Part shown: piece after piece, positions 46,631-55,231 of the stretch
How the letters are laid out: the number at the start of each line of letters is the position of its first letter
How positions within the stretch are numbered: the stretch's first letter is position 1
Assembly (NCBI RefSeq): GCF_004332295.1
Contig: NZ_RXLP01000008.1
Span: 1 to 64,000 of the forward strand
DNA: 64,000 nucleotides
Direction: 5' to 3'
DNA from: Alloscardovia theropitheci
GTDB taxonomy: Bacteria; Actinomycetota; Actinomycetes; Actinomycetales; Bifidobacteriaceae
Notes under the pieces: generated by a model
The model's database searches: none
What the model was told of the DNA's origin: nothing
The model's input: only the letters and a program-made list of their open reading frames with translations
Translations under genes and position numbers: made by a program

Positions 46631-46815
46631 GCCAGCGCCGAGCTGATAATAGCCGGCTTATAGGCAATAAGTTCGTGCGAATTGGGGCTCTTACAAGCTA
46701 TCCATACTGAATTTTTTGCAACTCGTCCCGTTTAATTATCTTTCACAGCTCGTATCCGTTCGCGAAATGGGAAGATCTGCAAAAAATAAATTGGAATTGA
46801 CGAAAAAGTAATAGA

Positions 46816-46844
46816 TTGAAAATCGGCCGTAAGACTGGTATACA
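46816..46844 (+). promoter_or_regulatory. promoter of recG
   Basis: TTGAAA at 46816-46821 and TATACA at 46839-46844 are 17 bases apart. The rest of the 340-base gap holds only the rpmB terminator. Confidence 0.6.
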
Positions 46845-46926
46845 TTTAGCGCCACGATTACAGTAAGATTAAATCAAGTCGTGAAACGCGACCAGTCCAG
46901 AAGACTCACAAGTATAGGGAGCTACA

Positions 46927-49248
46927 ATGGTTGATATTCATTCAGCAATATCATCGGTGCTAACGAACAAGCGCCGCATTGGTGCCCTTAAAAAGCTAGG
47001 TGTTATTACCATCGCAGATGCTATCGGCTATTACCCGTTCCGCGCTACGAACCGAGTACCGGTAAAATCAATTGATGATATAAAAATTGGTGAGAATGTA
47101 GCTTTCAGTGCAACAGTAATGGACACGCGTGTGACTCCAATGTCCGCTCGAAATGGGTATCGAGTAGAGGTGCGCGTAAGTGATGGTTCGCGTGTAGATG
47201 CGCGTCTTGTCTATTTCACGTATAAGAAATATTACGTTTCATATATTACAAATCGCCTTTATGCAGGTGCGCAACTTGCCGTCCAAGGAATGCCGAGTGA
47301 ATATGGCGGTTTTATTCAATTTACGCATCCGCAGACATGCGTTGTCCGTGATGATTCATTCGACGTCCCACGATCGGGTGAAGCGGACACAATAGAGGAA
47401 GCAATTGATCGTCTGAGCCGGCCGCGACCTGTTTATCATGCGAACTCAACGATTTCATCTGAACATATTCACGAATCAATTGTGAGCATGCTCAAGGCTC
47501 TTGCGGGTGAAATGCCTACGATTCGGAAAGAGGAGGATGCGAGCCCAGAAGTGCTCGATGAGTCAATTGTAGATATCGAAAAGCTTTGTCATGTTATTCC
47601 TGATGTCATACCTGAATCTGTCCGAGCTCAGCGGAATTTGTTGCATAAAGCGGAAGCAATTATCGCAATTCATCTGCCATCTGATGAGCAGAATTTTAAT
47701 CGTGGTATAGAAACATTACGGTATGAGGAAGCGCTCATATCGCAAACTGCCATGGTTAAGATGCGAGAGGATAATTCTTCGGCTCATGCATACAGTTGTG
47801 TCGATGAGCAAGGATATGTCGAGCGGCTTATTTCCTCTCTTCCATTTAAGCTTACGGGCGGGCAGCAGGATGTTATTAAAGAAATTACGCGCGATATGAC
47901 GTCCGGTAAGCCGATGAGTCGACTTCTTCAAGGAGAGGTCGGATCTGGTAAAACTATCGTCGCGCTTGCTGCTCTCCTCCAAGCAGTGGGAGCCGGTAAG
48001 CAAGCGGTTATCGTAGCTCCAACACAAGTTCTTGCACAACAACACATCGCAAGTATCTCGAATATGCTTACGGCAGCCGGACTAAGTGAGATTCCTATTG
48101 TACTTCTGCACAGTGGTATGAAACTCGCTGAGCGTAGACGTGCGCTTTCGATTCCTGCTTCTGGTGTGCCATGCATTGTCGTCGCAACTCACGCCGCTTT
48201 TGCAAAAACTTTCCAAGCGCCTCATTTAGCAATTGCTGTTATTGATGAGCAGCATCGTTTTGGCGTGGAACAACGTGAGATTTTGCGTTCTGAAATTAAT
48301 ACAGATGGAATGGTGCCGCATATGCTCGTCATGACTGCGACCCCTATCCCGCGCTCTGCTGCAATGACGTGGTTCGGCAACCTTGATATTTCTTGGCTAA
48401 CGGAGCTTCCAGGAGGCCGAAAGCCTATACGTACGGTACTCGTGCAAGAAAATGACGGCGCAACTATGCGTAAGGTCTTTATACATGCTCGACAACGAAT
48501 AGATGCTGGTGAGAGAGTATACGTTGTTTGCGCTCGCATTGATGATGATACCGAAATTGACGAGACAATGGATTCCTTTACGGATGAGCTTTTTAATCCG
48601 CAAACGGGTGAGCCTATTGAAGACTCGAATCGTAGAACTCTTCACTCGGTAAATGAAATTTCTGAACGTTTGCGCTCGCTTCCACAGTTCTCCGGTATCG
48701 AAATTCAAACGCTTACAGGGCGAGATGATGACGAGACGAAAAATGCTGTGATGGAACGTTTTGCGAACGGTGAGGCACCCGTACTTGTTGCTACTACTGT
48801 AATCGAAGTAGGAGTGGATGTTCCTCAAGCAAGCTGTATTATCATATTTGATGCTGATAATTATGGTCTTTCTCAACTTCATCAGCTACGAGGTAGAGTA
48901 GGTCGTGGCGGTACGCAATCGTGGGCGTTCCTCGTCAATAATGCTCAGCCAGGAAGCGTGGCAGAGGAAAGATTGGATGTCATCAAAAATTCTCTGGATG
49001 GAGCTGTGATCGCACAGGCTGATCTTGAATTGCGAGGTGCTGGCGATGTGCTGGGAGACTCTCAGTCGGGAATTGCTTCTTCATTTAAGCTTCTGAGAGT
49101 TGTCCAAGATGCGGAAGTTATCGTCCATGCTCGCGAAGATGCTGAGGCTCTTATCGAAAAGGATAAGAATCTGTCTGTCGAACCTGAATTACTCGGAGCA
49201 GTGCTTGACTTTGAACGAGAGACAGCTGAATATTTGAAGAGCTCGTGA
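46927..49248 (+). CDS. recG: ATP-dependent DNA helicase RecG
   Basis: 773 residues. The N-terminal wedge/OB domain includes GENVAFSATVMDTRVT. The helicase core shows LLQGEVGSGKTIVALAALLQ, the DEQHRFGVEQR box, MTATPIPRSAAMT, and HQLRGRVGRGG. RecG remodels stalled forks and branches Holliday junctions. GGGAG precedes ATG. A short (GTGAGT)4 repeat covers its stop codon. Confidence 0.93.
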   Translation: MVDIHSAISSVLTNKRRIGALKKLGVITIADAIGYYPFRATNRVPVKSIDDIKIGENVAFSATVMDTRVTPMSARNGYRVEVRVSDGSRVDARLVYFTYKKYYVSYITNRLYAGAQLAVQGMPSEYGGFIQFTHPQTCVVRDDSFDVPRSGEADTIEEAIDRLSRPRPVYHANSTISSEHIHESIVSMLKALAGEMPTIRKEEDASPEVLDESIVDIEKLCHVIPDVIPESVRAQRNLLHKAEAIIAIHLPSDEQNFNRGIETLRYEEALISQTAMVKMREDNSSAHAYSCVDEQGYVERLISSLPFKLTGGQQDVIKEITRDMTSGKPMSRLLQGEVGSGKTIVALAALLQAVGAGKQAVIVAPTQVLAQQHIASISNMLTAAGLSEIPIVLLHSGMKLAERRRALSIPASGVPCIVVATHAAFAKTFQAPHLAIAVIDEQHRFGVEQREILRSEINTDGMVPHMLVMTATPIPRSAAMTWFGNLDISWLTELPGGRKPIRTVLVQENDGATMRKVFIHARQRIDAGERVYVVCARIDDDTEIDETMDSFTDELFNPQTGEPIEDSNRRTLHSVNEISERLRSLPQFSGIEIQTLTGRDDDETKNAVMERFANGEAPVLVATTVIEVGVDVPQASCIIIFDADNYGLSQLHQLRGRVGRGGTQSWAFLVNNAQPGSVAEERLDVIKNSLDGAVIAQADLELRGAGDVLGDSQSGIASSFKLLRVVQDAEVIVHAREDAEALIEKDKNLSVEPELLGAVLDFERETAEYLKSS

Positions 49249-49268
49249 GTGTGAGTGTGAGTGTGAGT
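49245..49268. repeat. hexanucleotide tandem repeat (GTGAGT)4
   Basis: Four exact GTGAGT units start inside the last recG codons; the TGA stop lies in the first unit. Changes in copy number would not extend RecG but would shift the distance to rsmD, 57 bases on. Confidence 0.85.
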
Positions 49269-49325
49269 GTAAATATAAGAAAACTATAGTATCTGCAAAT
49301 AACCCCTAAGTGCTAAGTTATCAGT

Positions 49326-49901
49326 ATGCGCATTATTGCTGGTCGATTTAAAGGTCAAGAGATTAAGACGCCGAAGAACGCGTCGACGACTCGTCCAACG
49401 ACTGACCGTACGAAAGAGGCGATTTTTTCCCATCTTGAGTCTATGGGGATGCTTGATAATACGCGCGTGGCTGATATCTACGCTGGTACGGGAGCGTTAG
49501 GATTTGAAGCTCTTAGCAGGGGAGCGGCTTCGGTAACTTTTGTGGAATCAAATGCGCAGATTGCTCGTTTGATTGCTCAGACTGCGCAGAGTTTTAAAGG
49601 GCCTCATGCGCGTGAATTATCTATTAAAATTATTCGTGCGCAGGCGGAAAAATATACGCAAAAAGTAGCAGGAAGCGCGGAACTTTTCGATCTCGTTTTT
49701 ATGGATCCTCCGTACGCTGTGGAAACGGACACGGTGAATGAACAAATCGCACGTATTAGTACTACTCTTTCTACTGACGGCGTCCTTATGGTGGAACGTT
49801 CAATTCGTTCTACGGATATTTCAGCTCCGGAAGGATTTGAAATATACCTACGCAAGGATTACGGCGAAACTGAAGTTTTCTACATACGAAGTTTAGCATA
49901 A
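49326..49901 (+). CDS. rsmD: 16S rRNA (guanine966-N2)-methyltransferase
   Basis: 191 residues. It has MRIIAGRFKGQEIKTPK, RPTTDRTKEAIFSHL, VADIYAGTGALGFEALSRGA for SAM and the FMDPPY catalytic box. The usual next gene coaD is absent here. TAAGTT at 49314-49319 is six bases before ATG, with no Shine-Dalgarno. Its 3' end overlaps the convergent MFS gene by 22 bases. Confidence 0.92.
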   Translation: MRIIAGRFKGQEIKTPKNASTTRPTTDRTKEAIFSHLESMGMLDNTRVADIYAGTGALGFEALSRGAASVTFVESNAQIARLIAQTAQSFKGPHARELSIKIIRAQAEKYTQKVAGSAELFDLVFMDPPYAVETDTVNEQIARISTTLSTDGVLMVERSIRSTDISAPEGFEIYLRKDYGETEVFYIRSLA

Positions 49902-51103
49902 ATATGGATAGCAAGCCCAATTCCGAAAAGAATAGTGGCTGCATTAAATACAATCCCAAGCACAGTAATATTGCTATAGAAATTCGGAATGAGCAAGAAA
50001 GCAATCCCAAAGATTGCATATAGCGAGCGGATAATAGTATCGACGCTTCCTAAACGCTGATGGTCATATGAGCTAAAGAGCATCTTACTGAAGTAATTTC
50101 CTGAGATGCCAATGACGAAGTAGCCGATAGCAAATGCAATAATCTTCGCCGGGATTGAAGGCATGACAAAAACGAGCAAAAGAGCAGTACCTGAGATAAT
50201 GTAATCCCAGCAGAAGAAGTGTGTAGGCTTGATACGGATAAATGGCGCGCAAACAGAGCCCAGTAAATCCGCGCCTTGTTGAATAGCAATCACAAGGCCA
50301 ATCCATGTAACATCTATGTGGATAGACACGAGATAGAGTGGTGCTAATGCAAAAAGTACATCGAGAGCTCCACTGAGAAATGCTTCACACATGATAATTG
50401 TCGAAGGCACACGTTGCTGAGAAAAATATCGGATGGAATCATGGAAGCGATATCGTGTTGATTCAGCAGAATCTGATGAGTTAATCAATGGTTGATTATT
50501 TGAAATTTTCATCCTCCAGAAGAAGAAAATTCCTGCGACGAAAAATGGAACACTTAGATTTAGCACAACGGAATATGTGACGAACCCAAGAAGTACGGAA
50601 GCTGCGAAATTGGACGCAATATTGAGGATATTTCCAGTCAAATATTGAACATCGACAGAACGCTCGATAAGCTCCTCATCATCGTCAAGCGCCTGAGGAA
50701 TGACACTCGTATCGAGAGCGCTCATAACAGATGTTAAGCAATAAAAAAGAAAATTCACTGCGCACAAGACAGCCACCGGAACGCGCATATACATACATAA
50801 AGTCATGAGAATGACGAGGAATACGTACATGCTTTGACATGCGATAAGCCAATTTTTCTTCGCCTTAATGGCATCAATTCGCGCTCCGACAAGAAAACCA
50901 AACATCGCCGGAATCATGGCGATAAGCGTAAAAGTTGATAATTGCCCTGCTTCAATGTGATAGATAGATACAAGACCTACGGAAAGCGCTACGGCGTAGA
51001 AACTGTCGGCGATATTGAGCAGACTCTTACCATAAATGAGTTGGCGGAAATTAAAGGGGAACGATTGAATCCCAGCGATAGTCTTTTTCATTGTAGTCGT
51101 CAT
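49880..51103 (-). CDS. MFS transporter
   Basis: About 407 residues with 12 predicted helices. LVGARIDAIKAKKNW near residue 75 is a weak form of the MFS motif-A loop. It resembles small actinobacterial MFS efflux proteins; the substrate is unknown. ATG 51103 is chosen over a TTG at 51142. An inverted repeat AGTATTA/TAATACT (51171-51177 and 51188-51194) lies about 70 bases upstream and could be its operator. Confidence 0.75.
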   Translation of the reverse strand: MTTTMKKTIAGIQSFPFNFRQLIYGKSLLNIADSFYAVALSVGLVSIYHIEAGQLSTFTLIAMIPAMFGFLVGARIDAIKAKKNWLIACQSMYVFLVILMTLCMYMRVPVAVLCAVNFLFYCLTSVMSALDTSVIPQALDDDEELIERSVDVQYLTGNILNIASNFAASVLLGFVTYSVVLNLSVPFFVAGIFFFWRMKISNNQPLINSSDSAESTRYRFHDSIRYFSQQRVPSTIIMCEAFLSGALDVLFALAPLYLVSIHIDVTWIGLVIAIQQGADLLGSVCAPFIRIKPTHFFCWDYIISGTALLLVFVMPSIPAKIIAFAIGYFVIGISGNYFSKMLFSSYDHQRLGSVDTIIRSLYAIFGIAFLLIPNFYSNITVLGIVFNAATILFGIGLAIHIYAKLRM

Positions 51104-51170
51104 CGTTACTACTTCTTTCTCGCCTTTTGGGAGAAGCAGCAATTCTGGAAGTGGGAGCCCCCCTAAAATA

Positions 51171-51194
51171 AGTATTAACAGTTAGTGTAATACT
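51171..51194. promoter_or_regulatory. inverted repeat upstream of the MFS gene
   Basis: AGTATTA and TAATACT are exact complements separated by ten bases. The distance to the MFS start would suit a repressor site near the promoter. No dedicated regulator gene is adjacent. Confidence 0.3.
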
Positions 51195-51289
51195 CTGATT
51201 CTAGGAGTTCTATTGATGGTCACACTTTGGACATACACAGTAGATTGTGTGTAATTCTGCCGCGATAGCGGAAGATGCCGTAGATGATA

Positions 51290-52114
51290 TTATCTACGCG
51301 GAAAATCACCCGAAACGTTCCATCCAAGCTCCATGAGAATCTTACGATCCTTCTTATCGAGAGTACGGCAATCGAGCTTCTCAATAATATCTGGACGAAT
51401 TTCAGACGTGCGGCGTAATTCTTCATCTCGACGGAAACGGTTAATGTGTGCATGATGTCCAGAAAGTAAGATTTCTGGGACATTCATACCGCGCCAAGAT
51501 GCTGGCTTAGTGTATTGACGATGTTCCAAAAGTCCTTCTGAACCGGTGTATGATTCTTCCTCAATAGAGGCGTGATTTCCCATGAAACCGTCAATGAGAC
51601 GAGTGGTAGCTTCTACCATGACAGATACGGCAACTTCTCCACCGTTAAGCACATAATCACCGATAGAATACTCGCGTACATCAAATCCTTGGGCTTCGTA
51701 ATACGCTGGCAAGCGTCCGTCATATCCTTCATATCGACCGCAACCGAAGATGAGATGGTCAGCGTGTGACAGTTCTGTAGCATCATTTTGAGTAAAGGTG
51801 GGTGCTGAAGGATTTGGAAAAACGAGAATAGCATTGGAATTTTTTCCACGCTCAGGATCTGCATCGCGTATATCAGTAAGAGGAGGAATCCCCAGTAAAT
51901 CGTCTAAACAGCTTGCCCAAATTTCCGGTTTCATCACCATGCCGGCTCCACCGCCGACAGGAGTATCATCGACACTGTGATGGACGTCGTGTGTCCAATC
52001 GCGTAGATTATGTACCTTGAATTCAAGAAGACCCTTATCCTGAGCTTTTCCAAGTAAACTCAGATTGAGTACATCGAAGTATTCTGGGAAAACTGACACG
52101 ATATCAATGAGCAC
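51290..52114 (-). CDS. trmD: tRNA (guanine37-N1)-methyltransferase
   Basis: 274 residues, SPOUT-class. It starts at GTG with LIDIVSVFPEYFDVLNLSLLG, has GGGAGMVMKPE and the knot region LIFGCGRYEGYDGR followed by YSIGDYVLNGGE. It modifies G37 next to the anticodon. It ends the rpsP-khpA-rimM-trmD block. rplS, the usual last gene, is not here. Confidence 0.94.
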   Translation of the reverse strand: MLIDIVSVFPEYFDVLNLSLLGKAQDKGLLEFKVHNLRDWTHDVHHSVDDTPVGGGAGMVMKPEIWASCLDDLLGIPPLTDIRDADPERGKNSNAILVFPNPSAPTFTQNDATELSHADHLIFGCGRYEGYDGRLPAYYEAQGFDVREYSIGDYVLNGGEVAVSVMVEATTRLIDGFMGNHASIEEESYTGSEGLLEHRQYTKPASWRGMNVPEILLSGHHAHINRFRRDEELRRTSEIRPDIIEKLDCRTLDKKDRKILMELGWNVSGDFPRR

Positions 52115-52176
52115 GGGACACCTTAAGAAATTTTTAGGGGAGGGAAACTTTATACATGAGAAGTATGAGCAGATAA

Positions 52177-52854
52177 CTACAAATCAAGCAGCCCTGCTGG
52201 AGGGTCGATAAGAATATATCCTTCATCAATATCCACAATTGGTACGATTTGCTCGACAAATGGGATGAGTGGTTTTCTGCCGTTATCTAAACGTAACTCG
52301 AGCAAATCTTGTGCAGCGTTATTAATTACTGATGACACTGTACCGATAGGATGTGCTTCGACACCATCATAGTCCGCAGCGCGTGCAGCTTGCGGATCAT
52401 CCACCTGTAGTACTTCAAGTCCTACAAGATCGTCCAAATACCAACCTTCATTTTCAGTATTTTCATCTGATTTGCTAGGTTCATGAAGGGTATCTGAGTT
52501 ATCGTTAGCTGATATTTCCTCATGGTGCTTGGATTCAGGCGTAGGTGTGGGGTCGGATACGCGTTCCTTCTCAATGAATAAATCTATACCGTTCAACGCT
52601 TCGGATGCGTTACGATCTGTTACACCTTCAAAGAGAACAATCCAACGGCTCTTATAATTGCGTGATTTGAGCACTACGAATTGACGACCGTCACGTGCAA
52701 GAAGGGTAGAACCAGGAGTAAAACGATGCTCAGGATCATCAGTAAAGAGACGAACATTAACTTCGCCTTTAAGACCCTGAGCTCGTCCAATACGACAAAC
52801 CCTCAACAACTTGCGCTGTTGAGGGTTGGTCTGCGTAGAATCAGCGGCGCGCAT
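52177..52854 (-). CDS. rimM: 16S rRNA processing protein RimM
   Basis: 225 residues. RVCRIGRAQGLKGEVNVRLFTDDP opens the first barrel; the PRC-like second domain has WYLDDLVGLEV and LIPFVEQIVPIVDI. Between them lies an acidic, Ser/Asn-rich insert of about 35 residues (near 105-140). The start at 52854 overlaps the khpA stop by 14 bases. It assists 30S maturation by binding S19. Confidence 0.9.
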   Translation of the reverse strand: MRAADSTQTNPQQRKLLRVCRIGRAQGLKGEVNVRLFTDDPEHRFTPGSTLLARDGRQFVVLKSRNYKSRWIVLFEGVTDRNASEALNGIDLFIEKERVSDPTPTPESKHHEEISANDNSDTLHEPSKSDENTENEGWYLDDLVGLEVLQVDDPQAARAADYDGVEAHPIGTVSSVINNAAQDLLELRLDNGRKPLIPFVEQIVPIVDIDEGYILIDPPAGLLDL

Positions 52855-53074
52855 CGAGGATATCAATTCGGACGTTGTGGTCTGCAATAGCTTGAACCAC
52901 AGTTCGGATAGCTGATGCTGTACGACCCTGACGGCCAATTACTCGACCGATATCTTCAGGATTAACACGTACACGAATATGCTCACCACGAGAGCTTTCA
53001 TGAGACTTTACTGATACATCGTCAGGAAAATCGACGATGTTCTTAATCAAGTGCTCTACCGCTTTAGTCAACAT
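52841..53074 (-). CDS. khpA: KH-domain RNA-binding protein KhpA
   Basis: 77 residues. A single KH domain with VNPEDIGRVIGRQGRTASAIR, holding the GxxG-type loop. In Gram-positive bacteria KhpA pairs with KhpB/Jag and affects cell division. It lies two bases after rpsP. Confidence 0.92.
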   Translation of the reverse strand: MLTKAVEHLIKNIVDFPDDVSVKSHESSRGEHIRVRVNPEDIGRVIGRQGRTASAIRTVVQAIADHNVRIDILDARR

Positions 53075-53076
53075 TT

Positions 53077-53568
53077 TTACTCAACCTCAGAACCTGTTGC
53101 TTCAGCAATGCCTTCAGCTTCTGCCTTAGCTTCTTCTTCAGCTACACGAGCAACCTCAGCTGCATCTTCTGCAACTGCTTCTGTTGCAGCCAAAGCCTTA
53201 GCTTCAGCCTTTGCAGCCTTGAGCTTCTGAGCCTGATTGTCAGCAGCTTCAATACGTGCTGCTGCATCTGGACCGTCTTCTGCTGTACGCAATGTACCTT
53301 CAGCGCCTGGCAAGCCCTTGAACTTCTGCCAGTCACCTGTAATCTTGAGCAAGTTCAAAACAGGCTCGGATGGCTGTGCGCCAACGCCAAGCCAGTACTG
53401 AGCGCGCTCAGAATCAATCTGAATGAGGGAAGGCTGCTTGTTTGGATCGTATACGCCGATCTCTTCAATAACCTTACCGTCGCGCTTTACGCGTGAATCT
53501 GCTACTACTACGCGGTAGAATGCGTAGAACTTCTTACCGAAACGCTTCAAACGAATCTTAGTTGCCAA
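53077..53568 (-). CDS. rpsP: 30S ribosomal protein S16
   Basis: 163 residues, nearly twice the usual length. The first about 85 residues are standard S16 ([23 protein letters not shown]). The rest is an Ala/Glu-rich helical tail, as in bifidobacterial relatives. It starts at TTG 53568, with AGGAG at 53576-53580 seven bases upstream. It leads the block. Confidence 0.93.
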   Translation of the reverse strand: MATKIRLKRFGKKFYAFYRVVVADSRVKRDGKVIEEIGVYDPNKQPSLIQIDSERAQYWLGVGAQPSEPVLNLLKITGDWQKFKGLPGAEGTLRTAEDGPDAAARIEAADNQAQKLKAAKAEAKALAATEAVAEDAAEVARVAEEEAKAEAEGIAEATGSEVE

Positions 53569-53885
53569 GATGGCTCTCCTTGTATCATAAGGGTGTTTAT
53601 CAGGTCATCCGTGTGGGGCACGAAATCATTGACAAACGTGTACCCCGCGAACGCTGGGATTGAGGGCGCCAACGCACGCAGATAACGTTCACTATGATAT
53701 ACGAAAGACTCGATAAATCCTTGCCGTGAAGTGAATATGATTGTGCAAAGGATTGCTACGAGATTTTATTGTTTCTGTAGCACGATATCTTTGTTTGAAC
53801 GGTACAACTCGCTGCGAAATGGATATGACACGAAGTCTCTCGATTCAGCACGTTATATTTAGGTACATTCGTCACTTAAACAGGA
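53569..53885. other. intergenic region upstream of rpsP
   Basis: About 317 bases. It should hold the minus-strand promoter of rpsP, but no box pair is clear. A plus-strand frame at 53741-53935 is not supported. Confidence 0.35.
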
Positions 53886-54410
53886 TTACTTATACCTTTC
53901 AGCCTCTAATTTTGTTTTATATTTATAAACAATGATGATAAAGGTAGTATGGCTCTCACCTTTTATCCAAGCAGAAGTACCTCCTGCGAAATACGATGAA
54001 GCTAGGCTGTATGTATCCCCTCCTTTGTTTGCACAGCCTTCCACTAAACCTATTCTGCGCTTTTCACCAGTTTTATTAGCAACACCGAATGAGTAGGAGT
54101 AATTATTCGATGGTGAGCAAAGCATCGTAAGCTGGTAAGTCTCATCTTTAGCAACAGGTTCTGAAAATTCTACAGATCCTGACCCTTTAATGACAGCGGC
54201 GCCAAGCTCGGTATGAGGGTTGAAATGGTTGACCGTGTATGTTTCTGTATATCGACGCAACCATGAAACGGTGAACTGTGGGTTTTGTGCTTCTTCAAAA
54301 CTCATTGGCTCAGATTGTGAGTGGGTGATGGGAGAGCATGACATTGTAGATATGATGAGCAGGAGTACGCATATCTTGGATATTGTCGTTATGCATCGTC
54401 GATGATACAT
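53886..54410 (-). CDS. putative lipoprotein of unknown function
   Basis: 174 residues. A signal peptide with ICVLLLIISTMSC ends in a likely lipobox Cys at about 25. The mature part is small and beta-rich with an internal Cys pair (MLCSPS and EGCANKG) that could form a disulfide. AAAGGA supports ATG 54410. The 470 bases upstream hold several palindromes. It probably sits on the outer face of the membrane. Confidence 0.6.
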   Translation of the reverse strand: MYHRRCITTISKICVLLLIISTMSCSPITHSQSEPMSFEEAQNPQFTVSWLRRYTETYTVNHFNPHTELGAAVIKGSGSVEFSEPVAKDETYQLTMLCSPSNNYSYSFGVANKTGEKRRIGLVEGCANKGGDTYSLASSYFAGGTSAWIKGESHTTFIIIVYKYKTKLEAERYK

Positions 54411-54881
54411 TGTGATTTCCTTTTTAATGTGGGTAAGTTTTATACACTTCATGTGAAGAATGAGGTGACGGGATATGTATTCATCTATGAATACATATCA
54501 TGACAGATAAGGAACTAGCGGAGTCTGTGCCTTATCTGTATGAAGGAGGGGATGGATTATGATGAAGAATCATCATAATGAGAGGTGTAATTGACTGAGT
54601 ACCTTTAACAAAATAGATACCTCCCTCAAATTCTCTCTCGAACTGTGTATACAGTAGTGCTACAACTTTTGCAGTGACATTAATCGTTCCTTTTGGGATA
54701 CATCAATGTATCTAAAAGTTAATAAATATTATAGTATGTTTTTTCTTGTCAGCAAGCTATACGATATTGATTCTACGGCAAAAAAGTGTGCTCAGCCTAA
54801 AATGCTCCATGTTTGAGAGACTGTACATTACAAATCAACAAATATGGACCAACTCAGCTACTCGAAGCACTCATTAATTCG
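54411..54881. repeat. gene-free region with four palindromes
   Basis: Four inverted repeats stand within 250 bases: 54472-54499 (13-2-13, GATATGTATTCAT arm), 54503-54539 (ACAGATAAGG arms, 17-base loop), 54556-54579 (ATTATGATG arms, 6-base loop) and 54690-54717 (GATACAT-CA-ATGTATC core with flanking CTTTT/AAAAG). No gene is seen. The second may end the 54882 transcript on the minus strand; the first is upstream of the lipoprotein start. Confidence 0.55.
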
Positions 54882-55145
54882 TTAATTACGCGTAGCCTTT
54901 TGTGCTGCAGCGATATCGTCTGCGATAATGTTGTCGACAATGCCGTGAGGAATGAATTTACTATCAGTCTGTATCTCATAATCGCCATTTACGAGTTTGA
55001 GATTACCAGCATGGCTAAAGACTACTGAGAAAATAGATGTTCCATTTCTGCGCGCGATATGTGCACGAACGCCACTTGGATGTGTATAATCCCACTCTTC
55101 AGAAAAACCCTGAGCTGAGTTGTTCTTACCACGTGCTTTTGCCAT
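54882..55145 (-). CDS. small conserved hypothetical protein
   Basis: 87 residues, basic start (AKARGKNNSAQGFSEEWDYTH) and a beta-rich middle. No family recognised. AGGA upstream supports ATG 55145; a frame to 55184 is longer but less likely. It lies 86 bases after the EEP hydrolase gene on the same strand. Confidence 0.5.
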   Translation of the reverse strand: MAKARGKNNSAQGFSEEWDYTHPSGVRAHIARRNGTSIFSVVFSHAGNLKLVNGDYEIQTDSKFIPHGIVDNIIADDIAAAQKATRN

Positions 55146-55231
55146 AGTAGTATTCCTTATCATGCTGTCAGATGCGATGGGCACTGCGTAATTTTAAGTA
55201 TATTGTACGAGCGGGCTGAGATTACCTTCGT

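Noticed and set aside
53741-55028. Plus-strand frames near the lipoprotein and the 87-residue gene
   Set aside because: They overlap supported minus-strand genes or palindromes and lack ribosome-binding sites.
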